Shown: in pieces, positions 19,419 to 28,292 of the stretch
Layout of the letters: each line of letters begins with the position of its first letter
Numbering within the stretch: position 1 is the stretch's first letter
Assembly: GCF_900177545.1 (NCBI RefSeq)
Contig: NZ_FXBQ01000001.1
Span: 372,001 to 436,000, forward strand
From: Maritimibacter sp. HL-12
GTDB taxonomy: Bacteria > Pseudomonadota > Alphaproteobacteria > Rhodobacterales > Rhodobacteraceae
Length of the DNA: 64,000 bases
Reading direction: 5' to 3'
Translations under genes and position numbers: made by a program
Notes under the pieces: model-generated
Database searches by the model: none
What the model saw: the letters and a program-made list of their open reading frames with translations, nothing else
What the model was told of the DNA's origin: nothing

Positions 19419-20453
19419 TTGCGCGCAACCGCCGTTTTCACCGTTCGCAACGAAGGTGCCTTCCTGCTCGAATGGCTGGCCCACCACAAGGGGCTGGGCT
19501 TCACAGATTTTCTCGCGTTTTCAAACGATTGCGACGATGGCACCGACGCCATGCTCGACCGGCTCGAGGAGATCGGCGAGATCGTGCACCTGCCCAACCC
19601 CGGACCGCACGAGGGCGGGGTGCAGTTCTCGGCGCTGAAACAGGCCGACAGGCACCCGCTGGTGCGCGAGGCCGATTGGCTGGTAACGCTCGACATCGAC
19701 GAGTTCATCAATATCCACGCGGGCGACCACACGCTCGACGCGCTCCTGGACGCCCTGCCCGATGCCGACGCGATCACCCTCACCTGGCGTCTGTTCGGCA
19801 ATTGCGGGCTGCGCGATTTTGCCGATGCGCCGGTGACCCGGCAATTCACCCGCGCCGCGCCGGAGGTCATGGTCTGGCCATGGCGCGCGTTCATGTTCAA
19901 GACGCTCTACCGCAATTCGGGTGCCTACGCCAAACTCGGCGTGCACCGCCCGCGCAGCCCCACCGAAGCGGCCGACAGCGCACGCTGGTTCGATGGCGAA
20001 GGGCGCGAACTGGAGCCGGTCTTCCGGCGCGGCCGGATCTTCTCGCCCCCCGGGCGCAAGCACTACCGGCTTGCCCAGCTCAACCATTACCCGCTCGGTG
20101 CGATGGAGAGCTACATCGTCAAGCGCGACCGCGGCCGGCCGAACCGCCAGGCCGATGCGCACGGGCTGGATTACTGGACCGAGCGCAACTGGTGCCAGGT
20201 CGAGGATACCACGATCGACGCCGCCGAGAGCCTGAGCGCGCCGCACCTTGCCCGCCTGCGCACCGACCCGGTGCTGGCGCGGCTGCACGACGCAGCGGTG
20301 GCCTGGCGCAAGGCGCGGTTCGCCGCGCTGATGGCGGAGGAGCCCAACCGCGCGCTCTATGGCCGCCTGCTGCTCGCCCCGCCCGCCCGCGTCGTTCAGC
20401 CCGACGAGGCGCGCCGATTGTTCCAATTCGCACGCCCGCCGAAATCCGTGTAA
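19419..20453 (+). CDS. Glycosyltransferase family 2 protein (GT92-like)
   Basis: Protein of 344 residues consisting of one transferase domain: FTVRNEGAFLLEWLAHHK, FSNDCDDGTD, metal motif TLDIDEFINI, TWRLFGN, FKTLYRN, LNHYPLGAMESYIVKRDRGRPN. No ATG fits. A TTG at 19419 with GGAG nine bases ahead gives a start right before the domain. The very long open frame reaching back to 16908 is antisense to the neighbouring gene. It is a paralogue of the C-terminal domain of the divergent gene at 16905-19238. The role in cell-surface sugar assembly is inferred. Confidence 0.8.
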   Translation: MRATAVFTVRNEGAFLLEWLAHHKGLGFTDFLAFSNDCDDGTDAMLDRLEEIGEIVHLPNPGPHEGGVQFSALKQADRHPLVREADWLVTLDIDEFINIHAGDHTLDALLDALPDADAITLTWRLFGNCGLRDFADAPVTRQFTRAAPEVMVWPWRAFMFKTLYRNSGAYAKLGVHRPRSPTEAADSARWFDGEGRELEPVFRRGRIFSPPGRKHYRLAQLNHYPLGAMESYIVKRDRGRPNRQADAHGLDYWTERNWCQVEDTTIDAAESLSAPHLARLRTDPVLARLHDAAVAWRKARFAALMAEEPNRALYGRLLLAPPARVVQPDEARRLFQFARPPKSV

Positions 20454-20508
20454 ACAGCGTAAACAGAGGGGCAAAAACGCACCACGCGGCGCGCCGGTCG
20501 CGGAATCC

Positions 20509-20522
20509 TTGACACGAGTCAA
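20509..20522. promoter_or_regulatory. Crp/Fnr-type palindrome upstream of ppsA
   Basis: TTGAC-ACGA-GTCAA is a perfect 5+4+5 dyad about 60 bases before the ppsA start. Fnr-family consensus sites are TTGAT-N4-ATCAA, and related alphaproteobacterial regulators accept TTGAC arms. Its TTGACA also resembles a sigma-70 -35 element. A regulator of oxygen or carbon status acting on PEP synthase is plausible but not shown. Confidence 0.45.
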
Positions 20523-20581
20523 AGCCCCGGCGCGCAAAACCCGCTAGGCACGGAGCGACTTTCACAGAAAGGAACGCGATC

Positions 20582-22981
20582 ATGGACACTGCGACCCGAA
20601 ACATCCGCCAGCTCATCTGGTTTGAAGAGCTCCGGCGTGAAGATGTCGCTCTCGTGGGCGGCAAGAACTCCTCGCTTGGCGAGATGGTGTCGCAACTCGA
20701 ACCGCTCGGCATCAAGGTGCCGCCGGGCTATGCCACCACCTCCGACGCCTTCCGCGCCTTCATCAAGGCCAACGATCTGCACCACGTGATCGAAGAAACC
20801 ATGGCCGATCTCGATGAAGGCAAGATCACGCTGGCCGAGGCCGGCAAGAAGGTGCGCGCCGCGGTGATCGCGGGCGAATTCCCCGAAGACAGCCGCAAGG
20901 CCATCGTCGCGGCCTATCACGAGCTTGGCCGCCGGGTCGGCGGCGATAACCCCTCGGTCGCCGTGCGTTCCTCGGCCACCGCCGAAGACCTGCCCGACGC
21001 TTCCTTTGCCGGCCAGCAGGAAACCTATCTCAACGTGGTGGGCGAGAAGGCCCTCCTGGAAACCTGCCGCAAGTGCTTCGCCTCGCTGTTCACCGACCGG
21101 GCGATTTCCTACCGCAACGTGCAGGGCTTCGGCCACCTCGACGTGGCGCTCTCGATCGGCGTGCAGCTCATGGTGCGCTCCGATATCGGCGGTTCGGGCG
21201 TGATGTTCTCGATCGACACCGAAACCGGCTGGCCCCACGCCGTGCTGATCAACGCCGCCTGGGGGCTTGGCGAAAACGTCGTTCAGGGCGCGGTGACGCC
21301 GGATGAATACCAGGTCTACAAGCCCTTCCTCGACCGCAAGGACGTGACGCCGATCATCGAGAAGAAGCTCGGCGCGAAAGAGAAGAAGATGATCTACGCC
21401 GGGCTTGAAGGCGGCGACATCAAGAACGTGCCCACCTCGAAAGCCGAGAAGGAAGCCTTCGTGCTGTCGGACGAGGAGATCGTCGAACTGGCGCGCTACG
21501 CCAAGACGATCGAGGACCATTACGGCCAGCCGATGGACATGGAATGGGCCCGCGACGGCGTGAACGGCGGCATCTACATCGTTCAGGCCCGGCCCGAGAC
21601 GGTGCAGAGCCGAGTGCAGGCGGGGGCGATGAAACGCTTCAGCGTCTCTAGCCACGGCGACATCCTGCTCAAGGGCCTCTCGGTCGGCGCGGCGGTGGCC
21701 ACCGGCACGATCTGCCTGATCGAAGACGTCAAGGACATCGACAAGTTCACCGACGGTGCGATCCTCGTCACCACCCAGACCGACCCGGACTGGGTGCCGA
21801 TCATGAAACGCGCCAAGGCGATCATCACCGACAGCGGCGGGCGCACCAGCCACGCCGCCATCGTCAGCCGCGAACTGGGCGTGCCCGCCATCGTCGGCAC
21901 CGGCACCGCCACCCATGTTCTGCACGACATGCAGGACGTGACGGTGGATTGCTCCGAGGGCGACGAAGGGCTGATCTACGAAGGCTTCGCCAAATACGAA
22001 GTGGAAGAGCTCGATCTCACCCATGTTCCCGAGACGAAAACCAAGATCATGCTCAACCTCGCCAACCCCTCGACCTCGGCGCGCTGGTGGCGCCTGCCGA
22101 TCGACGGCGTGGGGCTCGCGCGGATGGAATTCGTGATCAACAACGCGATCATCGCCCACCCGCTCGCGCTGATCCACTTCGACAAGGTGAAAAAGGAGAG
22201 CGACCGCGACTTCATCGAGGAATTGACCAAGGGCTACGAGGACAAGTCGCAATTCTTCATCGACACGCTCGCGCGCGGGCTCAGCCGGATCGCGGCGCTG
22301 GCCTATCCCAACAAGGTCATCGTGCGCATGTCGGACTTCAAGACGAACGAATACGCCGAGCTTGTCGGCGGCCGCCAGTTCGAACCGAAGGAAGAAAACC
22401 CGATGATCGGCTTCCGCGGTGCCTCGCGCTACTACTCGGAAAGCTACGAGCCGGGCTATGCGCTCGAATGCAAGGCGATCAAGAAGCTGCGCGAGGAAAT
22501 GGGTTTCGACAACGTGGTGATCATGATCCCGTTCTGCCGTTCGCTCGACGAGGCCGACAAGGTGCTCGAGGTTTCGGCCCGCCACGGCCTTGTGCGCGGC
22601 GAGAACGGGCTGGAGATCTACGTGATGTGCGAGATCCCCGCCAACGTGATCCTCGCCGAGCAGTTCGCCGACCGCTTCGACGGCTTCTCGATCGGCTCGA
22701 ACGACCTCACCCAGCTCACCATGGGGGTGGACCGCGATTCGGGCACGCTGGCCGATCTGTTCGACGAATCGAACGAGGCGGTGAAGTGGATGATCTCGAC
22801 GGTGATCGACAAGGCGCACCAGACCGGCAGCTATGTCGGCCTCTGCGGACAGGCCCCGTCGAACAACCCGACCTTCGCGAAGTTCCTCGTCGAAGCCGGG
22901 ATCGACACCATCTCGGTGACGCCCGACAGTTTCATCGCGGTGAAGGAAAACGTGGCCGAGGCCGAGAAGGCCAAAGGCTGA
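20582..22981 (+). CDS. ppsA: Phosphoenolpyruvate synthase
   Basis: Converts pyruvate, ATP and water to PEP, AMP and phosphate, the gluconeogenic step needed for growth on pyruvate-yielding substrates such as protocatechuate. The 799 residues contain the N-terminal ATP-grasp domain (VGGKNSSLGEM, VRSSATAEDLPDASFAGQQ), the phosphohistidine swivel GGRTSHAAIVSRE near 420, and a C-terminal PEP/pyruvate barrel (IGFRGASRYYSESY, SIGSNDLTQL, GLCGQAPS). Length and motifs are normal. The start at 20582 follows AAAGGAA. A hairpin at 23003-23022 ends the unit. Confidence 0.96.
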   Translation: MDTATRNIRQLIWFEELRREDVALVGGKNSSLGEMVSQLEPLGIKVPPGYATTSDAFRAFIKANDLHHVIEETMADLDEGKITLAEAGKKVRAAVIAGEFPEDSRKAIVAAYHELGRRVGGDNPSVAVRSSATAEDLPDASFAGQQETYLNVVGEKALLETCRKCFASLFTDRAISYRNVQGFGHLDVALSIGVQLMVRSDIGGSGVMFSIDTETGWPHAVLINAAWGLGENVVQGAVTPDEYQVYKPFLDRKDVTPIIEKKLGAKEKKMIYAGLEGGDIKNVPTSKAEKEAFVLSDEEIVELARYAKTIEDHYGQPMDMEWARDGVNGGIYIVQARPETVQSRVQAGAMKRFSVSSHGDILLKGLSVGAAVATGTICLIEDVKDIDKFTDGAILVTTQTDPDWVPIMKRAKAIITDSGGRTSHAAIVSRELGVPAIVGTGTATHVLHDMQDVTVDCSEGDEGLIYEGFAKYEVEELDLTHVPETKTKIMLNLANPSTSARWWRLPIDGVGLARMEFVINNAIIAHPLALIHFDKVKKESDRDFIEELTKGYEDKSQFFIDTLARGLSRIAALAYPNKVIVRMSDFKTNEYAELVGGRQFEPKEENPMIGFRGASRYYSESYEPGYALECKAIKKLREEMGFDNVVIMIPFCRSLDEADKVLEVSARHGLVRGENGLEIYVMCEIPANVILAEQFADRFDGFSIGSNDLTQLTMGVDRDSGTLADLFDESNEAVKWMISTVIDKAHQTGSYVGLCGQAPSNNPTFAKFLVEAGIDTISVTPDSFIAVKENVAEAEKAKG

Positions 22982-23002
22982 GGCACCGCGGGTACGCGTG
23001 AG

Positions 23003-23022
23003 GCCGGGGCCTGCGCCCCGGC
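23003..23022. terminator. G/C hairpin between convergent ppsA and DegT gene
   Basis: GCCGGGGC and GCCCCGGC form a perfect 8-bp stem around CTGC in the 78-base gap between convergent genes. A bidirectional terminator is likely, though the U tract is poor. Confidence 0.55.
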
Positions 23023-23059
23023 CCGCCGGCCTTTACCGGTGCCACGGCGCAAAACGGCG

Positions 23060-24262
23060 TCAATCCTGCCTTGATCCGGCCAGTCCGGCCACTTCCTCAC
23101 GGATGATCCGCGCGATCAGCGCGCAATCCCCGAGGCTGAAGGCGAGCGGTAGCCGCATGTCGATCAGCCCCGCGAGCACCCGGTCGCTCTGCGGCAAGGG
23201 GCCGGGCGCGGCGTAGTGCCAATGGTCATAGCGCGAGGTGAAGCCGTGCGGTTCCTCCGCGCCGAACCATTTCAGCGCCACCCCGCGTGCACCGCAGCGG
23301 TCCACCACCGCCCGCACGTCGTCTTCCGCCCAGTCAAGCAGCAGGAACTGGAACGACGACATCACGTAATCCTCCGCCGCGGGGCGCTCGATCAGCGTGA
23401 GCCCCGGCGTGCCCCGAAGCCCTGCCTCGACCGCACGGTAGCGCGCGTTCCAGCCCGCACAGCGGGTGTCGAGGGCGGCCAGTTGCGGGCGCAGCACCGC
23501 CGCGCGCAGGTTGTCCATCCGCCCCGAGATATTGGGCATGTCATATCTCACCGCCGCGAAGGCCTCGGGCGGCGGCACGCTGCCGTGGCGCTCGTAGAAC
23601 ATGTAACTGCCGGACAGCAGAACCATCTTCGCCGCAAGCCCGGCGTCGTCGGTGACCAGAAGCCCGCCCTCGCCCGAGTTCATGTGCTTGTAGCTCTGGG
23701 TCGAATAGGCCCCGATCACGCCATGACGCCCCGAGAGCACGCCGTTCCAGCGCGCGCCCAGGGTATGGGCGCAATCCTCCACCACCGCGATCCCCGCCGC
23801 ATCGCAGATCGCCATCAGCCGGTCCATGTCGGCGATATGGCCGCGCATGTGGCTGAGCAGGAGCACCCGCGCCTCGCCCGCCTTGGCGGCGAGATCGTCA
23901 AGGTCGATCACCAGCGCCTCGGTGACGCCGACGAAGACCGGCACCGCGCCGAGGCTGGCGATCGCGCCCGGCACCGGGGCGAGGGTGAAGGCGTTGGTCA
24001 GAACCTTGTCGCCCGGCCCCACCCCGAGCGCGCGCAACGCGGTGGCGAGCGCGTAGCCGCCAGAGGCCACGGCGAGGGCGTAAGCCGCGCCCGCCCAGTC
24101 GGCAAACTCGCGCTCCAGCAGCGACACCTCGCTTGCCTCGCCCGGCACCTCGCCGTAGCGGTGCAATCGCCCCGAGCGCATCACCGCCAGCGCCGCCGCC
24201 TCGGCCTCGGGCGGCAACGGATCGGTCTGGGTGAAATTCCCGGTGAAGCTCTCTTGCGTCAT
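23060..24262 (-). CDS. DegT/DnrJ/EryC1/StrS-type aminotransferase
   Basis: PLP-dependent sugar aminotransferase-fold protein of 400 residues. The cofactor lysine lies in STQSYKHMNSGEGG, with VVEDCAHTLGA binding the cofactor pyridine ring and SGRMDNLRAAV further on. Relatives transaminate nucleotide-bound keto-sugars for surface glycans or antibiotics. Some, as here, occur outside sugar clusters and have unknown substrates. It lies 31 bases downstream of gph on the same strand, so the two may be cotranscribed. Nearby glycosyltransferases make a surface-glycan role plausible but not certain. Confidence 0.83.
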   Translation of the reverse strand: MTQESFTGNFTQTDPLPPEAEAAALAVMRSGRLHRYGEVPGEASEVSLLEREFADWAGAAYALAVASGGYALATALRALGVGPGDKVLTNAFTLAPVPGAIASLGAVPVFVGVTEALVIDLDDLAAKAGEARVLLLSHMRGHIADMDRLMAICDAAGIAVVEDCAHTLGARWNGVLSGRHGVIGAYSTQSYKHMNSGEGGLLVTDDAGLAAKMVLLSGSYMFYERHGSVPPPEAFAAVRYDMPNISGRMDNLRAAVLRPQLAALDTRCAGWNARYRAVEAGLRGTPGLTLIERPAAEDYVMSSFQFLLLDWAEDDVRAVVDRCGARGVALKWFGAEEPHGFTSRYDHWHYAAPGPLPQSDRVLAGLIDMRLPLAFSLGDCALIARIIREEVAGLAGSRQD

Positions 24263-24293
24263 GGCGTGAGACTGCGGGCGGGCGCGGGCGGCG

Positions 24294-24956
24294 TCAACCG
24301 ATCAGGCGGCGGGTGAGCGCCGCGAGATCGTCGTAATGGTCAAGCAGGCCCTCGGGTGCCAGCGCCTCGACGCCGCGCCCCGTTGGCCCGAAGGTGACCA
24401 GCGCCGAGGGCACTCCGGCGGCGCGGGCGGTTTCGCGGTCGGTCTCGGTGTCGCCGAGCAGGTAGGACTGCGCGAGAATGCCGCCAGCGCGCGTCACCGC
24501 CGCGCGGTAGGGCGCGGCATCGGGCTTTCGGGTGGGCAAGGTATCGGCCCCGATCAGCGCGCCGAAAAGATCGCGCACCCCGAGCCGGGTGAGCAGGGTC
24601 TCGGCCAGCCCCTCGGGCTTGTTGGTGCAGACCCCGAGCGCGTAGCCCGCCTGCCTGAGTACCTCCAGCGCCTCCAGGGCACCGGGATAAACCTGGGTGT
24701 GCACGTCGATATGCGCGCCGTAATGGTCGAGGAACCGCGGAAAGGCACGCTCCACCTCCGCCTCGTCGCCCTGCCCGGCCCGGGAAAAGCCGAGCCGCAG
24801 CATCGCCCGCCCGCCGCGAAAGGCGGTGGCCGCGTCGGTGGCGGGATCGAGCAGATCACCGAGGCCGAGATCGCAAAAACAGACGTTGGCCGCGGCGATG
24901 AGATCGCCCGAGGTATCGGCCAGCGTGCCGTCGAGGTCGAAGATCACCGTGCGCAT
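24294..24956 (-). CDS. gph: Phosphoglycolate phosphatase-like HAD hydrolase
   Basis: HAD-superfamily phosphatase of 220 residues. Nucleophile motif FDLDGTLADTSGDL is at the N-terminus, motif II is GVCTNKPEGLAE, and the later acidic site is LLGDTETDRETARAAG. The family hydrolyses 2-phosphoglycolate formed by RuBisCO oxygenation or DNA repair. A second HAD protein is at 33076. It diverges from glmU by 95 bases, a common alphaproteobacterial arrangement. Substrate assignment is by similarity and synteny. Confidence 0.85.
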   Translation of the reverse strand: MRTVIFDLDGTLADTSGDLIAAANVCFCDLGLGDLLDPATDAATAFRGGRAMLRLGFSRAGQGDEAEVERAFPRFLDHYGAHIDVHTQVYPGALEALEVLRQAGYALGVCTNKPEGLAETLLTRLGVRDLFGALIGADTLPTRKPDAAPYRAAVTRAGGILAQSYLLGDTETDRETARAAGVPSALVTFGPTGRGVEALAPEGLLDHYDDLAALTRRLIG

Positions 24957-25051
24957 GCGCCTTCCCGCTTATCCCGATGGGTCCGCGCCTTTTCCTTGCA
25001 GCGCGGTGCCGCTGGGTTAAAACGGGCGCGACCATTTGAAAAGAGCAGATC

Positions 25052-26407
25052 ATGCCGACAAGCCTCATTATTCTCGCTGCCGGACAGGGCACAAGGATGC
25101 AATCCGACCTGCCCAAGGTGCTCCACGAGCTTGGCAGCGCGCCGCTGTTTGCCCATGCGCTCGCCTCCGGCCGGGCGCTGGAGCCCGAGCGCGTGGTGCT
25201 GGTGGCGGGGCACGGGTTTGACGATGTGCAACGCGCGGCCCTCGCCATCGACAACGAGATCGCGGTGGTCGAGCAGGCCGATCAGAAGGGCACCGCCCAC
25301 GCCGTGGCGCAGGCAAAGGCTGCGCTCGAAGGTTTCGACGGCGATGCCATGGTGCTCTACGGCGACACCCCCTTCATACGGCCCGAGACGCTCGACGCGA
25401 TGCTGGCGGCGCGCGCCGCCGGGGCCGACGTGGTGGTGCTGGGATTCGAGGCCGCCGATCCGGGGCGCTACGGCCGCCTCGTTGTGGAAGGCGGCGCGCT
25501 TCTCCGGATCGTCGAGTTCAAGGACGCCACCGAGGCCGAGCGCGCGATCAGCCTGTGCAACTCCGGCGTCGTTGCCGCCGATGCCTCTACGCTGTTTTCG
25601 CTGATCGAAGAGGTCGGCAACGCGAACGCCTCGGGCGAGTATTACCTTACCGATATCGTTGAAATCGCGCGGGCGCGGGGCCTGTCGGCGGCAACGGTGA
25701 GCTGCGATGAGGCGGAAACGCTGGGGATCAACACCCGCGCCGAACTGGCCCGCGCGGAGGCCTTGTTCCAGGCCCACAAGCGCGCCGAGGCGCTGGAGAA
25801 CGGTGTCACGCTGGTGGCCCCCGAAACGGTGTATTTCGCGCAGGACACATGGGTCGGCCGTGACGCGGTGATCGAGCCGAACGTGGTCTTCGGCCCCGGC
25901 GTGACGGTTGAGACCGGCGCGCGCATCCGCGCTTTCAGCCACCTCGAGGGCTGCCACGTGAGCCGGGACGCGCAAGTTGGCCCCTTCGCCCGGCTGCGCC
26001 CCGGCGCGGAACTCGCCGAGGGCGCGAAGGTGGGCAATTTCGTCGAGATCAAGAACGCCGAGATCGCCGAGGGCGCCAAGGTCAACCACCTCACCTATAT
26101 CGGCGATGCCTTCGTCGGCGCAGGTGCCAATATCGGCGCAGGCACGATCACCTGCAACTACGACGGTGTGTTCAAGCATCACACCCACATCGGCGCGCGC
26201 GCCTTCATCGGCTCCGATACGATGCTGGTGGCGCCGGTGCAGATTGGCGACGACGCGATGACGGCGACCGGCTCGGTGGTGACCCGAGACGTGCCCGACG
26301 GGGCCATGGCGATCGGCCGTGCACGGTTGGAGATCAAGGAAGGCCTGTGGCGTCGTATGTATGAAAAGATGAAGGCTGCAAAGAAATCCGGGAAAAACCG
26401 GGCCTGA
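25052..26407 (+). CDS. glmU: Bifunctional UDP-GlcNAc pyrophosphorylase / GlcN-1-P acetyltransferase
   Basis: Makes UDP-N-acetylglucosamine, the precursor of peptidoglycan and lipopolysaccharide, in two steps. The 451 residues have the uridylyltransferase domain (LAAGQGTRMQSDLPKVLH near 6-24; YGDTPFI) and a C-terminal left-handed beta-helix acetyltransferase domain (NFVEIKNAEIAEG, GAGTITCNYDGVFKH). Length is typical. glmS follows after 58 bases, so enzymes for consecutive needs of the same pathway are cotranscribed. The start at 25052 has an AAAAGAG site. Confidence 0.96.
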   Translation: MPTSLIILAAGQGTRMQSDLPKVLHELGSAPLFAHALASGRALEPERVVLVAGHGFDDVQRAALAIDNEIAVVEQADQKGTAHAVAQAKAALEGFDGDAMVLYGDTPFIRPETLDAMLAARAAGADVVVLGFEAADPGRYGRLVVEGGALLRIVEFKDATEAERAISLCNSGVVAADASTLFSLIEEVGNANASGEYYLTDIVEIARARGLSAATVSCDEAETLGINTRAELARAEALFQAHKRAEALENGVTLVAPETVYFAQDTWVGRDAVIEPNVVFGPGVTVETGARIRAFSHLEGCHVSRDAQVGPFARLRPGAELAEGAKVGNFVEIKNAEIAEGAKVNHLTYIGDAFVGAGANIGAGTITCNYDGVFKHHTHIGARAFIGSDTMLVAPVQIGDDAMTATGSVVTRDVPDGAMAIGRARLEIKEGLWRRMYEKMKAAKKSGKNRA

Positions 26408-26465
26408 AATGTTCGATTTCTGAAACTTGTATCACGGATCGAACCTGCTGGAAGGACCAAGGGAC

Positions 26466-28292
26466 ATGTGCGGAATAGTCGGAATTCTCGGAACCCATGA
26501 AGTCGCCCCGACAATCGTCGAGGGGCTGAAGCGGCTCGAATACCGTGGCTATGACAGCGCCGGGATCGCCACCGTCAACGCGGCTGGCGAACTGCACCGT
26601 CGCCGCGCCATCGGCAAGCTCGTCAACCTCTCCGACCGGCTGGTGCATGAGCCCCTGGCAGGCTTCTCGGGCATCGGGCACACCCGCTGGGCCACCCATG
26701 GTGCCCCGAACGAGGCCAATGCCCATCCCCACCGCGCCGGCGGCGTGGCCGTGGTGCACAACGGGATCATCGAGAATTTCAACGCTCTGCGCGACGAAAT
26801 GGCGGCGCGCGGCATGGCGCACGAAACCGATACCGATACCGAAACCGTCGCCATGCTGGCGCAATCCTACATCGCGGACGGCCTCGGCCCGGTCGAGGCG
26901 GTGCGCGCCACGCTGGCCCGGCTGGAGGGGGCCTTCGCACTCCTGTTCCTGTTCGAAGGCGAGGGCGACCTGATGATCGCCGCGCGCAAGGGCAGCCCGC
27001 TCGCCATCGGCCACGGCGAGGGCGAGATGTTCGTCGGCTCCGACGCCATCGCACTGGCCCCGATGACCGACCGGATCACCTATCTCGAAGAGGGCGACTG
27101 GGCGGTGATCACGCGCGCAGGGGCCACGATCTACAACGCCGCGGGCGAACTGGCCAACCGCGCCGAGCGCCGCATCCTGATGGATGCCGCGCGGATCGAG
27201 AAAGGCGGCCACAGGCACTTCATGATGAAGGAGATTGCCGAGCAACCCACCGTGGTCGGCAAGGTGCTCGACGCCTATCTGTCGCCCGAGGGCGACGCCG
27301 TGGCGCTCGATCTCGACGGCATCGACTTCGCCAAGGTCGAACGGCTCTCCATCGTCGCCTGCGGAACCGCCTATTATGCCGGGCTGGTGGCGAAATACTG
27401 GTTCGAACGCTACGCCCGCATGCCCGTCGATATCGACGTCGCGAGTGAGTTCCGCTACCGCGAACCGCCATTCCCGGCCGGCACGCTCGGGGTTTTCGTC
27501 AGCCAGTCGGGCGAGACCGCCGACACGCTTGCCGCCCTGCGCTTCGCCACCGGCGAGGGGATCCGCACGCTCGCGCTGGTCAACGTGCCTGAAAGCTCGA
27601 TCGCCCGCGAGGCCGACGTGGCGGTGCAGATCCACGCCGGACCCGAGATCGCCGTGGCCTCGACCAAGGCCTTCACCTGCCAGCTCACCACCTTCGCGGT
27701 GCTGGTGGTCAAGGCCGCCGAAGCACGCGGCACGCTCGATGCGAACGAGGTCGCCGAGATGCTTGCCGCGTTGCGCAAACTGCCGGGCCTGCTCAGCCAC
27801 GCGCTGGCCATCGACGATGCGATCCGCACCGCCGCCGAGGCGATCGCCGAAACCCATGACGTGCTCTTCCTCGGCCGCGGCCAGATGTTTCCTCTCGCCC
27901 TGGAAGGTGCGCTTAAACTTAAGGAAATCAGTTACCTGCATGCCGAAGGTTATCCTTCGGGCGAACTCAAGCATGGCCCCATCGCGCTTGTCGACAAGGC
28001 CACGCCGGTGGTTGTTCTCGCCCCCCATGACGCGTTGTTCGAAAAGACCGTGTCGAACATGCAGGAGGTCATGGCGCGCGGCGGACGGGTCTTGTTGATC
28101 TCCGACGCCCGCGCAATCGCCCAGGCCGGCGACGGAGTCTGGCAGGCGATCACCATGCCCGATGCGCCGGAATTCATCCAGCCCGTGCTCTACGCGGTGC
28201 CGGCGCAACTGCTCGCCTACCACGGCGCGGTCGCGAAGGGCACCGACGTCGACCAGCCGCGCAACCTCGCCAAGTCGGTCACCGTCGAATGA
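26466..28292 (+). CDS. glmS: Glutamine--fructose-6-phosphate aminotransferase
   Basis: Makes glucosamine-6-phosphate from fructose-6-phosphate and glutamine, the first step toward UDP-GlcNAc. The Met at 26466 is chosen because it places the catalytic Cys at position 2 (MCGIVGILG) after processing. The glutaminase domain (HTRWATHG) is followed by two sugar isomerase domains (SQSGETADTLAALR, STKAFTCQL, EGYPSGELKHGPIAL), and the C-terminus ends in the usual KSVTVE. 608 residues, normal length. No glmS ribozyme is evident upstream; the gap is only 58 bases. Confidence 0.96.
   Translation: MCGIVGILGTHEVAPTIVEGLKRLEYRGYDSAGIATVNAAGELHRRRAIGKLVNLSDRLVHEPLAGFSGIGHTRWATHGAPNEANAHPHRAGGVAVVHNGIIENFNALRDEMAARGMAHETDTDTETVAMLAQSYIADGLGPVEAVRATLARLEGAFALLFLFEGEGDLMIAARKGSPLAIGHGEGEMFVGSDAIALAPMTDRITYLEEGDWAVITRAGATIYNAAGELANRAERRILMDAARIEKGGHRHFMMKEIAEQPTVVGKVLDAYLSPEGDAVALDLDGIDFAKVERLSIVACGTAYYAGLVAKYWFERYARMPVDIDVASEFRYREPPFPAGTLGVFVSQSGETADTLAALRFATGEGIRTLALVNVPESSIAREADVAVQIHAGPEIAVASTKAFTCQLTTFAVLVVKAAEARGTLDANEVAEMLAALRKLPGLLSHALAIDDAIRTAAEAIAETHDVLFLGRGQMFPLALEGALKLKEISYLHAEGYPSGELKHGPIALVDKATPVVVLAPHDALFEKTVSNMQEVMARGGRVLLISDARAIAQAGDGVWQAITMPDAPEFIQPVLYAVPAQLLAYHGAVAKGTDVDQPRNLAKSVTVE

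Noticed and set aside
16908-20453. Very long open frame of 1181 codons on the plus strand
   Set aside because: Its first 2.4 kb is antisense to the glycosyltransferase at 16905-19238 and shows only Arg/His/Leu-rich shadow sequence. Only the part from about 19419 is a real gene.
20519-22819. 766-codon antisense frame over ppsA
   Set aside because: ppsA is complete with all motifs on the other strand. The antisense protein is His/Val/Asp-rich shadow sequence with no known domain.
26408-26465. Possible glmS riboswitch/ribozyme
   Set aside because: The gap between glmU and glmS is only 58 bases and lacks the conserved pseudoknot. The ribozyme is not expected in this group.
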